From assembly GCA_934154785.1 (NCBI GenBank), contig CAKPGL010000004.1, positions 1 to 64,000 on the forward strand: a stretch of 64,000 bases of DNA, in the 5' to 3' direction. The notes beneath the pieces were generated by a model. That model searched no databases. It was not told the origin of the DNA and saw nothing but the letters and a program-made list of their open reading frames with translations. Of this stretch, positions 24,722-34,514 are shown piece after piece (within the stretch, counting starts at the first letter, position 1; each line of letters opens with the position of its first letter). The stretch is from an uncultured Bacilli bacterium (GTDB lineage Bacteria; Bacillota_I; Bacilli_A; RF39; UBA660). Made by a program: the position numbers and the translations under genes.

Positions 24722-25432
24722 ATGAATAACGTAGAATACTTAAAAAAATATTATCAAGGTGATATTACTAGTGCATTAGAAAGATTAGAACAGGGAGAAC
24801 CTATTCAATATATAGTTGGAAATGTAGATTTTTATCATTCTAATTTTAAAATAACTAAAGATGTGTTAATACCAAGATTTGAAACTGAGGAACTTGTTGA
24901 TAAAACAATTAATTATATTAAAATGTATTTAAAAGAACCACTTAATATAGTTGACTTAGGAACTGGTAGTGGCTGTATCGCTATTAGTATCAAAAAAGAG
25001 ATAGACTGTAATATGGACGCTGTAGATATTTCTAAACAAGCTTTAAAAATAGCTAGAATGAATGCTAAAGAAAATAATGTTGATATTAATTTCTATTGTG
25101 ATAGTTTTCTTGAACCCCTTAATAAAAAATACGATGTAATTATTTCTAATCCCCCTTATATTTCTTATGATGAAGAAATTATGGATGTTGTAAAAAATAA
25201 TGAACCAGCATTAGCGTTATATGCTGATAATAATGGTTTAGCGTGCTATGAAGAAATATTAAAAAATATATCTAAATATTTAAATGATAAAAGTATTATT
25301 GCTTTTGAAATAGGTTATAAACAAAGTGATAGTATTAAAAATATAGTGCAAAATTATTTACCTAATGCCAGAATATCTATTGAAAAAGATTTACAAGGTA
25401 AAGATAGATTTATCTTTATACTTAATTTATAA
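24722..25432 (+). CDS. prmC: Release factor glutamine methyltransferase PrmC
   Basis: PrmC methylates the Gln of the GGQ loop in RF1 and RF2. The 236-residue protein has the substrate-binding N-terminus (EPIQYIVGNVDFYHSNFKI), VLIPRFETEELVD, the SAM site DLGTGSGCIAIS and the catalytic NPPY. It is about 40 residues shorter than usual because the N-terminal helical bundle is reduced. A small hairpin overlaps the prfA stop (24683-24709), but the genes probably form one unit. Confidence 0.92.
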   Translation: MNNVEYLKKYYQGDITSALERLEQGEPIQYIVGNVDFYHSNFKITKDVLIPRFETEELVDKTINYIKMYLKEPLNIVDLGTGSGCIAISIKKEIDCNMDAVDISKQALKIARMNAKENNVDINFYCDSFLEPLNKKYDVIISNPPYISYDEEIMDVVKNNEPALALYADNNGLACYEEILKNISKYLNDKSIIAFEIGYKQSDSIKNIVQNYLPNARISIEKDLQGKDRFIFILNL

Positions 25433-25440
25433 AATTCTTT

Positions 25441-25471
25441 AAAGAATACTTTATTTAGAGTATTCTTTTTT
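25441..25471 (+). terminator. Intrinsic terminator after prmC
   Basis: Perfect 10-bp stem AAAGAATACT/AGTATTCTTT (25441-25450 with 25459-25468), 8-nt loop, T tract. TGGTATAAT, an extended -10 for polC, begins at once (25471-25479). Confidence 0.8.
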
Positions 25472-25505
25472 GGTATAATAAAATTGTTTGAAAAGTGGTG
25501 TTAGT

Positions 25506-28500
25506 ATGCAAGATAAGTTAAATATTTTATTAAAACAAATTAATTTTCCAGAAGATAAAATTAATATTTTTGATGGTGCTACTTTAAAGAGAATAGTTGG
25601 TAATAAAGATAGAGATAAATATCGTTTTGAGATAAATATAAATAATATATTAGAAGTTGAAGATTATGAATTATTTGTTAATTTATTAAAAACAAATTTT
25701 AGCTATTTTAAAGAGATAGATCTTAGTTTACTTTGTAGTGAAGAAAATAGTGATAAATGTAAAAAATACTTTTATCACTTCCTAAAAGATTTATCTAAAA
25801 ATAACCCTGTATTAGAAATGTTTTTAGAAAATAGTATTGATTATAAAGATAAAGTAATTACTATAGAAGTTGCTAATAAGATAGAAGAGATGCACATAAA
25901 TAATATAAGTGAATCATTAATTATTTCTTTAAATAAGGCTGGAATCAATGTAGATAAAATAAATATTAATATAAATAACGCTATTAATTTAGAACTCGAA
26001 AAAGAAATAAAGGATAGTCTTGTTATAAAGGATATAGCTGTAAAGAGTACAACACCAGAAACTAAATCAGAACCAAAAATATATAATAGACAAACTAAAA
26101 CTGTAAAAGAAGATAATCCTGATGTTTTAATTGGTAGAACTATAAATGATGACATAAGTACTATTAATAATGTAATTGGTGAAACTGATAACGTTACTAT
26201 TGAAGGATATATCTTTGGAGTTGATTTATTTGAATCAAGCAAAAGTAATTTTAAAATAATTACTCTTAAAATAACTGATTATACGGATAGTATTTATTCA
26301 AAGATATTTGTTCGTGATGACATGGATTATAAAGGACTTACAAAAAAGTTAAAGGAAGGTACTTGGATAAAGGTTCGTGGTTATACTAAGAATGATGTAT
26401 ATTCTAAAGAACTAGTATTAAATGCTCGAGATATAAATTTAATCGAAAGTAAAGATGAAGCATTAGTAGATGATGCGGTTGAAAAGAGAGTAGAATTGCA
26501 TGCACATACAATGATGAGTCAGATGGATGGTGTTACTAAACTAGATTTAGGTAAGCATACTTGTGAACTAGTTAGTCGTGCTATAGAAATGGGATATAGA
26601 GGTGTAGCAATTACTGATCATAATGGTTGTCAAGCTTTTCCAATTGCTTATGGTATAATTTCTTCCTATAATAAAAAACAAGAAGATCCTAGCAAACACT
26701 TTAAAGGTTTATATGGAACAGAACTTACTTTAGTAGATGATACTGTCAATATAGTTGTAAGACCAACTGATTTACCACTTGAAAATGCTACTTATGTAGT
26801 ATTTGATACAGAAACCACAGGTTTTAATGCTGCTGGTGGCGACCAAATGATTGAAATAGGTGCTGTTAAAATATGTCAAGGAAATATAGTTGATAGATTT
26901 GATGAACTAATTGATCCTGGTCGTCATATTCCTGATAAAATTACAGAACTTACTTGTATTACTGATGAAATGGTAAAAGGTAAAGATAATGAAGAAACTG
27001 TTACAAGAAAATTCTTAGAGTGGGCTTCTGATCTTCCAATGGTTGCGCATAATGCTAAATTTGATATTTCTTTTATAGAAATGTCTATGAAGAAATATAA
27101 TTTAGGAGAATTTAACAATACTGTTATTGATACTCTTGAATTATCTCGTGCTTTAGATACGGGATTCGCAAGACACAGTTTGTCAGCATTGGTAAAAAGA
27201 TATAATGTTCCTTGGGAAGAAGATGCTCATCATAGAGCGGATTATGATGCTGAGGGTACAGCTTTAGTATTTCATAAAATGCTTCAAAAATTAATTGGTC
27301 AAAATTATCAAAAGATAAGTGATATTAGTAAATTAATCCCTAAAGATGAAATTCATAAATATGGTCGTACATTTCATTTTAATGCTATTGCGAAAAATAA
27401 AACGGGCTTGAAAAACTTATTTAAAATAATTTCATTAGCAAATACAGTTTATCTATATAAAACACCAAGAATACTTAGAAGTAAACTTGAAGAACTAAGA
27501 GAAGGTTTACTATTGGGTAGTGGTTGCTATGAATCAGAAGTATTTATAGAAGCTAGAAGTAAAGAAGGACAAGAACTTACTAATATAATTAATTTTTATG
27601 ATTATGTTGAAGTTCAACCACCAGAGGTTTATAGTCATTTAATTCAAACTAGTGATTTTAGTAATGAATTAGAACTAGAAAATCATATTAAGAAAGTAGT
27701 AGAAGAAACTAAGAAAGCTGGTAAAATAATTGTTGCTACGGGTGATGTTCACCATTTCTTTAGAGATGATAAAATTTATCGTCAAATTATTGTTAATCAG
27801 AAAGTACCTGGTGGAGGTAGACACCCACTTGCTAAGAGTAGCATAAAGGAAATACCATCTCAACACTATCGTACTACTAATGAAATGTTAAATGATTTTA
27901 GTTTTTTAGATGAAGATCTTGCTAAAGAAATAGTTGTTACTAATACAAATAAAGTACTTGATATGGTAGATGAAATAGAGGTAATAATTGATACTGGTGG
28001 TATTCCATTTTCACCACGTGTAAAAAGTGATGATGGTTCTTCTTACCTTGATTGTCCTCGTGTTGTAACAGATTTAGTCTATGAAAAAGCAGCTGATTGG
28101 TATGGCAATAATTTACCATATAATATTGAGGAACGTATTGCTAAAGAGTTATATGGTGATATAGTTTATAAATCTTGGAATGAAAAAATAAAGAATGAAA
28201 ATCCTGATATTAGTGAAGAAGAATTAACTAAAAAAACATTTGCGAGTGTACACAATAATATTATTGAGGGTTTTGATTCTGTAAAAAGTTTCTTAAAAGA
28301 AGTATTAACTGCTAATTGGCAGGAAGAAGATGGCGAATTAAATGATAAAACGCTTGAAAAGAAATTAAAAAAAGAACTTGGAGGTATTATAGGTGGAGGA
28401 TTCGATCCTATATACTTAATTGCACAAAGACTTGTTAAGCATTCTAATGATGATGGTTACCTTGTTGGTTCGCGTGGTTCCGTAGGTTCTAGTTTCGTAG

Positions 28501-30167
28501 CGACAATGATGGGAATTACGGAAGTTAATCCTTTACCAGCACATTATCGTTGCTTAAAGTGTAAACATAGTATTTTTGATGATGAGAATGGTAAGCCTTT
28601 GGGTGCTAATTATTCCAGTGGATTTGATTTGCCGGATAAAATGTGTCCAAACTGTGGTGAACCATTATATAAAGATGGTCAAGATATGCCGTTTGCGACT
28701 TTCTTAGGATTTAACGCTGACAAAGTACCAGATATAGATCTTAACTTTTCAGATTTAAACCAAGCTTCTGCTCATGAATATACCAAGGTATTATTTGGTG
28801 TAGATAATGTTTATCGTGCTGGTACAATTGGAACTGTTGCGGATAAAACTGCTTTTGGATTTGTAAAAGGTTATTGTGAAGATAAAGGCATAATTATGCG
28901 TACTGCGGAAGTAGAAAGACTTGCTATTGGATGTACTGGTGTTAAAAGAACAACGGGACAACATCCAGGAGGTATAGTAGTTGTTCCAGACTATATGGAT
29001 GTTTCAGATTTCACACCATTTCAATTTCCAGCCGATGATCCAACTAGTGCTTGGCGTACTACACATTTTGATTATCACGCTATAGATCAAGATTTATTAA
29101 AACTAGATATTTTGGGTCACTCAGATCCAACACAACTTCGCATGATTCAAGATTTAACGGGTACAGACATTCTAAAAGTACCTATGGATGATAAAGAAAC
29201 AATGAGTATATTTACTTCTACTAAAGCATTAGGAGTAACTAATGAACAGATAATGTGTCCAACTGGTACTTTAGGTATTCCAGAATTTGGTACTCCATTT
29301 ACTGTAAGTATGGTTGAAGAAACTAGACCAACTACTTTTTCCGAGTTAATAAAGATTTCAGGCTTATCACATGGTACTGATGTTTGGCTTGGTAATGCAC
29401 AAGAACTTATTAAAAATAATATAGTTCCATTTAAAGAAGTTATTGGATGTCGTGATGATATTATGGTTTATCTTATGTATCATGGTGTCGCACCAATAAA
29501 GGCTTTTAAAATTATGGAATTTGTTCGTAAAGGTAAAGCAAGTAAGGATCCAGATACTTGGGCTGGTCATAAAGAGACTATGGAAAAAGCTGGTATCGAG
29601 AAATGGTTCATTGATTCTTGTGAAAAAATTAAATACATGTTCCCAAAAGCACACGCTGCGGCTTATGTAATTAGTGCCTTTCGTATAGCGTGGTATAAAG
29701 TTCATATGCCGGTATATTTTTATGCTTCTTGGTTAACTTCTAAAGCCACTGATGTAGATGTGGAAGTAATGATTCAAGGTTATGACGCTATTAAAAAAAG
29801 AATTTTAGATATTCAAGGAAAAGGCTATGACGCTACTAATAAAGAAATGGGTCAGTTAGAAAGTTTAAAAGTATGTTTAGAAGCGACTGCTAGGGGCATT
29901 ACTTTTGCACCAGTTGACTTAGCTAAAAGTAATAGTACTGTTTGGGGTATAAAAGATGAGAAGAGTATTTATCCACCATTTTCTTCAATTGATGGACTAG
30001 GTGATACTGTTGCTAAAAACATAGTTGAAGAAAGGGAAAAAGGTGAGTTCTTAAGTATTGAGGATTTACAAAAACGTGCTAAAATATCTCAAACATTAAT
30101 AGATAAAATGCGTTTAATGGGTATTTTAGATGGTATGGATGAATCTAGTCAATTAAGTTTATTTTAG
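25506..30167 (+). CDS. polC: DNA polymerase III subunit alpha, PolC type
   Basis: This is the replicative polymerase of low-GC Gram-positives. The 1553-residue protein has the N-terminal domain (1-200), an OB fold (about 225-315), a PHP domain (HAHTMMSQMDG, from about 330), an inserted DnaQ-like proofreading exonuclease (VVFDTETTGF about 433, HNAKFDI, HRADYDAEGT), then the polymerase core with the zinc finger CLKC...CPNCG, DIDLNFS (catalytic acids), GSRGSVGSS and a C-terminal helix-hairpin-helix. It ends in SQLSLF, a clamp-binding motif. ATG 25506 follows GTGGTG. It has its own promoter. Confidence 0.97.
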   Translation: MQDKLNILLKQINFPEDKINIFDGATLKRIVGNKDRDKYRFEININNILEVEDYELFVNLLKTNFSYFKEIDLSLLCSEENSDKCKKYFYHFLKDLSKNNPVLEMFLENSIDYKDKVITIEVANKIEEMHINNISESLIISLNKAGINVDKINININNAINLELEKEIKDSLVIKDIAVKSTTPETKSEPKIYNRQTKTVKEDNPDVLIGRTINDDISTINNVIGETDNVTIEGYIFGVDLFESSKSNFKIITLKITDYTDSIYSKIFVRDDMDYKGLTKKLKEGTWIKVRGYTKNDVYSKELVLNARDINLIESKDEALVDDAVEKRVELHAHTMMSQMDGVTKLDLGKHTCELVSRAIEMGYRGVAITDHNGCQAFPIAYGIISSYNKKQEDPSKHFKGLYGTELTLVDDTVNIVVRPTDLPLENATYVVFDTETTGFNAAGGDQMIEIGAVKICQGNIVDRFDELIDPGRHIPDKITELTCITDEMVKGKDNEETVTRKFLEWASDLPMVAHNAKFDISFIEMSMKKYNLGEFNNTVIDTLELSRALDTGFARHSLSALVKRYNVPWEEDAHHRADYDAEGTALVFHKMLQKLIGQNYQKISDISKLIPKDEIHKYGRTFHFNAIAKNKTGLKNLFKIISLANTVYLYKTPRILRSKLEELREGLLLGSGCYESEVFIEARSKEGQELTNIINFYDYVEVQPPEVYSHLIQTSDFSNELELENHIKKVVEETKKAGKIIVATGDVHHFFRDDKIYRQIIVNQKVPGGGRHPLAKSSIKEIPSQHYRTTNEMLNDFSFLDEDLAKEIVVTNTNKVLDMVDEIEVIIDTGGIPFSPRVKSDDGSSYLDCPRVVTDLVYEKAADWYGNNLPYNIEERIAKELYGDIVYKSWNEKIKNENPDISEEELTKKTFASVHNNIIEGFDSVKSFLKEVLTANWQEEDGELNDKTLEKKLKKELGGIIGGGFDPIYLIAQRLVKHSNDDGYLVGSRGSVGSSFVATMMGITEVNPLPAHYRCLKCKHSIFDDENGKPLGANYSSGFDLPDKMCPNCGEPLYKDGQDMPFATFLGFNADKVPDIDLNFSDLNQASAHEYTKVLFGVDNVYRAGTIGTVADKTAFGFVKGYCEDKGIIMRTAEVERLAIGCTGVKRTTGQHPGGIVVVPDYMDVSDFTPFQFPADDPTSAWRTTHFDYHAIDQDLLKLDILGHSDPTQLRMIQDLTGTDILKVPMDDKETMSIFTSTKALGVTNEQIMCPTGTLGIPEFGTPFTVSMVEETRPTTFSELIKISGLSHGTDVWLGNAQELIKNNIVPFKEVIGCRDDIMVYLMYHGVAPIKAFKIMEFVRKGKASKDPDTWAGHKETMEKAGIEKWFIDSCEKIKYMFPKAHAAAYVISAFRIAWYKVHMPVYFYASWLTSKATDVDVEVMIQGYDAIKKRILDIQGKGYDATNKEMGQLESLKVCLEATARGITFAPVDLAKSNSTVWGIKDEKSIYPPFSSIDGLGDTVAKNIVEEREKGEFLSIEDLQKRAKISQTLIDKMRLMGILDGMDESSQLSLF

Positions 30168-30175
30168 GAGTATTT

Positions 30176-30427
30176 ATGAAAATAGAAAATGAAATAAAGA
30201 AGATAAAAGAAAGAAATAAAAGAGTAGAGTTAGATAAAGTTTGGGAAACTAGCTATACTAGAAGAATATTTATATGTATTCTAACTTATATAGTAGTTAT
30301 TCTTTATTCCTACTCTATTAAGAACTTGGATAACATATTTTTAAGTTCTCTAGTTCCTGTGATTGGCTTTTTCTTATCCACATTATCTCTTAAAGGTATA
30401 CGTGCTATTTGGCAAAAAAATAAATAA
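30176..30427 (+). CDS. Small two-helix membrane protein
   Basis: The 83-residue protein has a charged, possibly coiled N-terminus (1-28), two membrane helices (RIFICILTYIVVILYSYSI and FLSSLVPVIGFFLSTLSL) and a short basic tail. It starts 8 bases after polC with TAGGAG, so it is cotranscribed with the polymerase gene. I do not recognise the family beyond a general resemblance to small proteins in related genomes. Confidence 0.6.
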   Translation: MKIENEIKKIKERNKRVELDKVWETSYTRRIFICILTYIVVILYSYSIKNLDNIFLSSLVPVIGFFLSTLSLKGIRAIWQKNK

Positions 30428-30436
30428 TTAAGAAGA

Positions 30437-30474
30437 TAGAAAGAATGCGAGTTAATGTATTCTTTCTATTTTTT
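30437..30474 (+). terminator. Intrinsic terminator of the polC operon
   Basis: About 13 base pairs (ATAGAAAGAATGC with GTATTCTTTCTAT, one G-T), 8-nt loop, seven T. Confidence 0.8.
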
Positions 30475-30534
30475 TGTTTGTAAAAAGGAAATAAGAGAAA
30501 TGTATCGTATATTAAATTTAGGAGGTATAAATAA

Positions 30535-31416
30535 ATGAATTATTATAATGAAATAAAAGAAAATCTAATAAACAATGAAGTTACTAAGAAAGTAAAAGAT
30601 TATTCTAAAAACAGAAGTGATTTAAATACTTATTATAATGTAGGTAAATTACTAGCGGAAGCTGGTAAACATTATGGTGAAGGTATTATTAAAGAATATT
30701 CTAGAAGACTTACTATAGATTTAAACAAAAAATATAGTTATAGAAGTTTGAATTATATGGTAAGATTTTATGAGTTTGAAAAAATGCAGTCATTGACTGC
30801 AAATTTATCTTGGGGACATTGGATTGAATTACTATCAATCAAAGATGTAAATAAGATAATGTATTATATAAGTCAAAGTGAGGCGTTATGTTTAACTACT
30901 AGACAATTAAGAGCACGAATTAAATCAAAAGAATATGAAAGACTAGATGAAGAAACTAAATTAAAACTAATTAACAAAGAAAATACTGAAGTAAAGGATT
31001 TTATTAAAGAACCAATAATTATTAAAAATGGTTTAAATTATAATGATGTATCAGAAAAGGTATTAAAGAAATTAATATTAGAAGATATTCCTTCATTTTT
31101 AGAAGAACTAGGTACTGGTTTTAATTTTATAAAAGATGAATATAAAATAAAAATTGGGACCAACTACAATTATATAGATTTATTACTATTTAATTATGAA
31201 TACAATTGCTTCGTAGTAGTAGAATTAAAAGTAACAGAGTTAAAAAAAGAACATATTGGGCAAATTGAAGTATATATGAATTATATAGATAAAACTATTA
31301 AAAGTATCAATCAAGATAAAACGATTGGTATTATTATAGTTAGAAGAAATAATAAATTTATAATGGAATATTGTAGTGATAAGCGTATTTTATCTAAAGA
31401 ATATTTACTAGTTTAA
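30535..31416 (+). CDS. YhcG-type PDDEXK nuclease domain protein (DUF1016 family)
   Basis: The 293-residue protein has the YhcG N-terminal domain (LNTYYNVGKLLAEAGKHYGEGIIKEYSRRL, SYRSLNYMVRFYEF, LSWGHWIELLSI) and the C-terminal nuclease domain with GTNYNYIDLLLFNYEYNCFVVVELKV, giving the D and ExK of a PDDEXK site. Such genes often sit next to type I restriction systems, but no restriction gene is near. A role as a restriction accessory or mobile-element nuclease is likely from the family. It ends within 4 bases of convergent uvsE. Confidence 0.82.
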   Translation: MNYYNEIKENLINNEVTKKVKDYSKNRSDLNTYYNVGKLLAEAGKHYGEGIIKEYSRRLTIDLNKKYSYRSLNYMVRFYEFEKMQSLTANLSWGHWIELLSIKDVNKIMYYISQSEALCLTTRQLRARIKSKEYERLDEETKLKLINKENTEVKDFIKEPIIIKNGLNYNDVSEKVLKKLILEDIPSFLEELGTGFNFIKDEYKIKIGTNYNYIDLLLFNYEYNCFVVVELKVTELKKEHIGQIEVYMNYIDKTIKSINQDKTIGIIIVRRNNKFIMEYCSDKRILSKEYLLV

Positions 31417-32357
31417 TTTATCCTAAAACTGGTCTCATCAATGAAACTATAATTAGTTTTATATTTAATGCTTCTAACTAATCGAAATAAAGCATCATCT
31501 TTAGCTTTTGCTTCCAGCATCACGTCTATATTATAATTAAGATATTTAATCTGGTTTAAAAAACTAATAAAGTTATCAACATTAATATAATCATGGTGAC
31601 TTCTAAAATCTTTCTTAGTTTTATTTTTGGGGCTAGAAAAGTGTATTTTGGGATTAATATTTTTCCAAGTGTTGAATATTCTTTCATAATATAAATTAAT
31701 ATCTAAATCTCCACTATTACATAAATAATGATGATAATCTAAGACCATTGGGCAACCAATTTTTTCGCATAATTCCAGTGTATCTTTTATATTAAATATT
31801 TTATCATCATTTTCAATAGCGATACATTTTTTTATATAAGTAGGATAACTGTTAAATGTATTTATAAATCTTTGAATAGATTTTTCTTTACCAAATACAT
31901 TACTACCAATATGTACAATAAGTACTTTATCTTTAATATTTAAAGCTTCTAATATATTATAGTGATATTTTAGTATTTCTAAAGTATTTTTTTTTACTTC
32001 TTCTTTAACACTATTAATAACACAAAATTCATCAGGATGAAAGTCAACTCTCATGTTGTTATTATTTATTATTTTACCTATTTTAGAATAAAAATTTTTA
32101 TAAGGATTTATGTAATCAAACTTTACGTCATCTTTAGTAGCAAGTGGTATTAAATTTGATGAAATTCTAAAAAAGTGAATATTATTTTTGATGTTATAAT
32201 TAATAATATTATTTAGACTATTTAAATTAGATAATATAATACTATGTAATTTATCTATTTTTTTATCTTCTTTTAAATAGCTTGTATAACTTATTGTATG
32301 TGAACATGTTTCTTCTAAACACTTACTAATTGATACATATCCTAATCTAATTATCAT
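31413..32357 (-). CDS. uvsE: UV DNA damage endonuclease UvsE
   Basis: UvsE nicks DNA 5' of UV dimers and starts an excision pathway separate from UvrABC; in Bacilli it is a spore-associated repair gene. The 314-residue TIM barrel has MIIRLGYVSIS at its start, then RISSNLIPLATKD, RVDFHPDEFCV, VHIGSNVFGKEKS, IENDDK, MVLDYHHYLCN, HFSSPK and DVMLEAKAKDDA, which supply the metal-binding His, Asp and Glu residues. Start: ATG at 32357 follows GGTGAT; the longer frame runs into the upstream inverted repeat. Confidence 0.93.
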   Translation of the reverse strand: MIIRLGYVSISKCLEETCSHTISYTSYLKEDKKIDKLHSIILSNLNSLNNIINYNIKNNIHFFRISSNLIPLATKDDVKFDYINPYKNFYSKIGKIINNNNMRVDFHPDEFCVINSVKEEVKKNTLEILKYHYNILEALNIKDKVLIVHIGSNVFGKEKSIQRFINTFNSYPTYIKKCIAIENDDKIFNIKDTLELCEKIGCPMVLDYHHYLCNSGDLDINLYYERIFNTWKNINPKIHFSSPKNKTKKDFRSHHDYINVDNFISFLNQIKYLNYNIDVMLEAKAKDDALFRLVRSIKYKTNYSFIDETSFRIN

Positions 32358-32367
32358 AAATATCACC

Positions 32368-32444
32368 AATATTAGTATGGTTAAATTATATAAAAATAAA
32401 AACAAATAAGCAAATAACTTATTTGTGAAAACCATACTAATATT
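32368..32444. repeat. Nested inverted repeat between uvsE and the collagen-like gene
   Basis: A perfect 15-bp outer repeat (32368-32382 AATATTAGTATGGTT with 32430-32444) encloses an inner 9-bp hairpin (32402-32410 with 32418-32426). It ends where the collagen-like gene ends and just upstream of uvsE. The inner hairpin may terminate the minus-strand collagen-like transcript; the outer repeat is longer than a terminator needs and may be a remnant of a small mobile repeat. Confidence 0.5.
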
Positions 32445-32928
32445 TTATATATTATAACTTTTTAGTAATACGTTCATTTCAGAAAAACTAATTTCATCAC
32501 TTCCATTAATGGTTGTTTGAACTTGCAAAGTAGCAGGACCCAATATATCAACTACTGTCATTTCTGAAAAGTTCATATCTGGTGTATTTCCTGCTTCTAG
32601 TACAAATAATAAGTCACTTACAACATCATTAGTTGTTGTATTAACTAAAGAAAATGATGCACCGGTATTTTCTGTAACTCCGGAAATTCTACTACAAAGT
32701 ACGATTTCAAATACACTAGTTTTTTTAATAACTATATCTGTTCCATTAGCAGTAGCAATATATTCACTATTACCAGGCATAATTCTAGTATTACCAAGTA
32801 AGACAGTTCGGCCCTGTTGGACCTAGTGGTCCAGTAGATTCTGCTATATTACAAATACCAATTTCACATAGTTTTCTTCGTATATTATTATTTTCTATAA
32901 TTTTTTTAATTTTATCGTCACAATTCAT
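32445..32928 (-). pseudogene. Collagen-like spore-surface (BclA-type) protein, frame broken at the repeat
   Basis: On the minus strand ATG 32928, after a GGAGG site, opens a frame reading MNCDDKIKKIIENNNIRRKL... and then only GPLGPTGP of a collagen Gly-X-Y repeat before a stop near 32790. The other frame continues as VLLGNTRIMPGNSEY... with a 110-residue beta-rich C-terminal domain (ANGTDIVIKKTSVFEIVL..., GASFSLVNTT, TLQVQTTINGSDEISF) like the trimeric heads of exosporium collagen-like proteins. The two halves join at about 32805-32815. A repeat contraction that was not a multiple of three explains both the short repeat and the frameshift. Confidence 0.6.
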
Positions 32929-33070
32929 ATTATACCTCCGGTATATTATATTAAAGGTAAAAAATATATATAGTTACAAAGTGTAATAACTTTATAAATG
33001 AATTACAGTTTAAGTATAGACTAGACAATACCTAGTTTTTTTTTATATAATTAATAATAGAAAGTAGTAG

Positions 33071-33817
33071 ATGAATGTGAAAAAAATAAAAAAGGGTAGT
33101 ATACCTTCAATTGTTTTAGTCTTAATAATATTATTTTCCTATAATTATCAAGATAAAATTAAAGATTTTATAGATAAAGAGATAACTAAAAAAGATACTA
33201 TTGTTGAAAATAATAAAGTTACTTTAAATAATATACCAGAATACACTGGAAAACCTTATGTCATTTTAAATGATAATGAACCTAATTTTGATGATAAAGA
33301 TAAAATTGTAGAAAACTTTGAAATATATAATGCCTTAGATAACTTAGGCAGATGCACTTGGGCTTATGCAAATGTAAGTTTATATACTATGCCAGATGAA
33401 AAAAGAGGTAGTATTGGTTCTATAAAACCTACTGCTTGGCATACAGTAAAATATGATAATATAGATGGTAAATATTTATACAATAGATGTCATTTAATTG
33501 GTTATCAACTTACTGGTGAAAACGCTAATATAAAGAATTTAATTACTTGTACAAGATATATGAATACTGTTGGTATGTTAGAGTTTGAAAATAAAGTAGC
33601 AACTTATGTAAAAGAAACAAATAATCATGTTTTATATCGTGTAACACCAATCTATGATGGTGATAATTTATTAGCAAGCGGAGTAGTAATGGAAGGATAT
33701 TCTGTTGAAGATAATGGTAAAGGTATAAAATTTAATGTTTATGTATATAACGTACAAGATGGAATAGAGATAGATTATAGTAATGGGGATAGTAAATTAA
33801 AAGAAGTAAGTAGGTAA
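33071..33817 (+). CDS. Membrane-anchored DNA/RNA non-specific endonuclease (EndA-like)
   Basis: The 248-residue protein has an N-terminal membrane anchor (residues about 11-26) and an extracellular beta-beta-alpha-metal nuclease domain. The DRGH-type motif appears as NRCHLIGYQLTGENANIKNLITCTRYMN (His as general base, Asn for the metal), as in streptococcal EndA. This family degrades extracellular DNA or processes it during uptake. It starts a three-gene unit with 4-base spacing or overlap. Confidence 0.82.
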   Translation: MNVKKIKKGSIPSIVLVLIILFSYNYQDKIKDFIDKEITKKDTIVENNKVTLNNIPEYTGKPYVILNDNEPNFDDKDKIVENFEIYNALDNLGRCTWAYANVSLYTMPDEKRGSIGSIKPTAWHTVKYDNIDGKYLYNRCHLIGYQLTGENANIKNLITCTRYMNTVGMLEFENKVATYVKETNNHVLYRVTPIYDGDNLLASGVVMEGYSVEDNGKGIKFNVYVYNVQDGIEIDYSNGDSKLKEVSR

Positions 33818-33821
33818 TAAG

Positions 33822-34514
33822 ATGATAGAAAAAATTAAGAATTATTTTTTGGAAGATAAACGAGTATTTGCTAAAGGAGTATGTCGTGAAAAACTATTTT
33901 TTGTCTTTTTAATAGGGTGTGTAATAGGTTGTTATTATGAACAAATTTTAAACTTAATTACATATTATCTAAGATATAGAGTTGTCTATTGGGAAACTAG
34001 ACGCGGGGTTATATATGGACCATTATCACCTATATATGGTTTTGGAGCTATGTTAATGGTATATCTTTTTTGTAGAAAGGAACACAAATGGTATCAAACA
34101 TTTATTTATGGTTCCTTATTTGGAGGAATATTAGAATATATAACAAGTTTTTTACAAGAATTAGTAATAGGTACAGTATCTTGGGATTATTCTGATAAAT
34201 TTTTAAATATTAATGGTAGAACTACTATACCATTTATGTTATGCTGGGGGTTAATGACTTTAATATTCTGTAAAAGTATTTATCCTTTAGTTTCAGATTT
34301 TATTGAAAAAATACCTTATAATTTGGGAAAATTTTTATATAAAGTATTATCTTTATATATGCTTATAGATATGACTATATCTTGGACAGCCCTTTTTAGA
34401 CAAACAATGCGTCATGCCGAGAAAGCACCTCTTACTATAATAGGTAAAATATATGATAGAGTTTATACCGATGAAAGATTAAGAAAGGCTTTTACTAATA
34501 TGGTGATTCGATGA
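33822..34514 (+). CDS. CmpB-type putative ABC transporter permease
   Basis: The 230-residue membrane protein has about five helices and the PF06541-like pattern FLIGCVIGCYYEQI, RRGVIYGPLSPIYGFGA, GGILEYITSFLQE and SWDYSDKFLNINGRTTIPF. Despite the label, no ATPase partner is present and the function is unknown. It lies 4 bases after the nuclease gene and overlaps the next gene by 4 bases. Confidence 0.7.
   Translation: MIEKIKNYFLEDKRVFAKGVCREKLFFVFLIGCVIGCYYEQILNLITYYLRYRVVYWETRRGVIYGPLSPIYGFGAMLMVYLFCRKEHKWYQTFIYGSLFGGILEYITSFLQELVIGTVSWDYSDKFLNINGRTTIPFMLCWGLMTLIFCKSIYPLVSDFIEKIPYNLGKFLYKVLSLYMLIDMTISWTALFRQTMRHAEKAPLTIIGKIYDRVYTDERLRKAFTNMVIR

Noticed and set aside
32781..32830. Programmed frameshifting in the collagen-like gene
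   Set aside because: No slippery heptamer or downstream structure is evident at the junction; repeat contraction explains the loss of frame more simply.
33010..33060. Terminator hairpin before the EndA-like gene
   Set aside because: Only a 5-bp stem (ACTAG/CTAGT) precedes the T run; too weak to claim.
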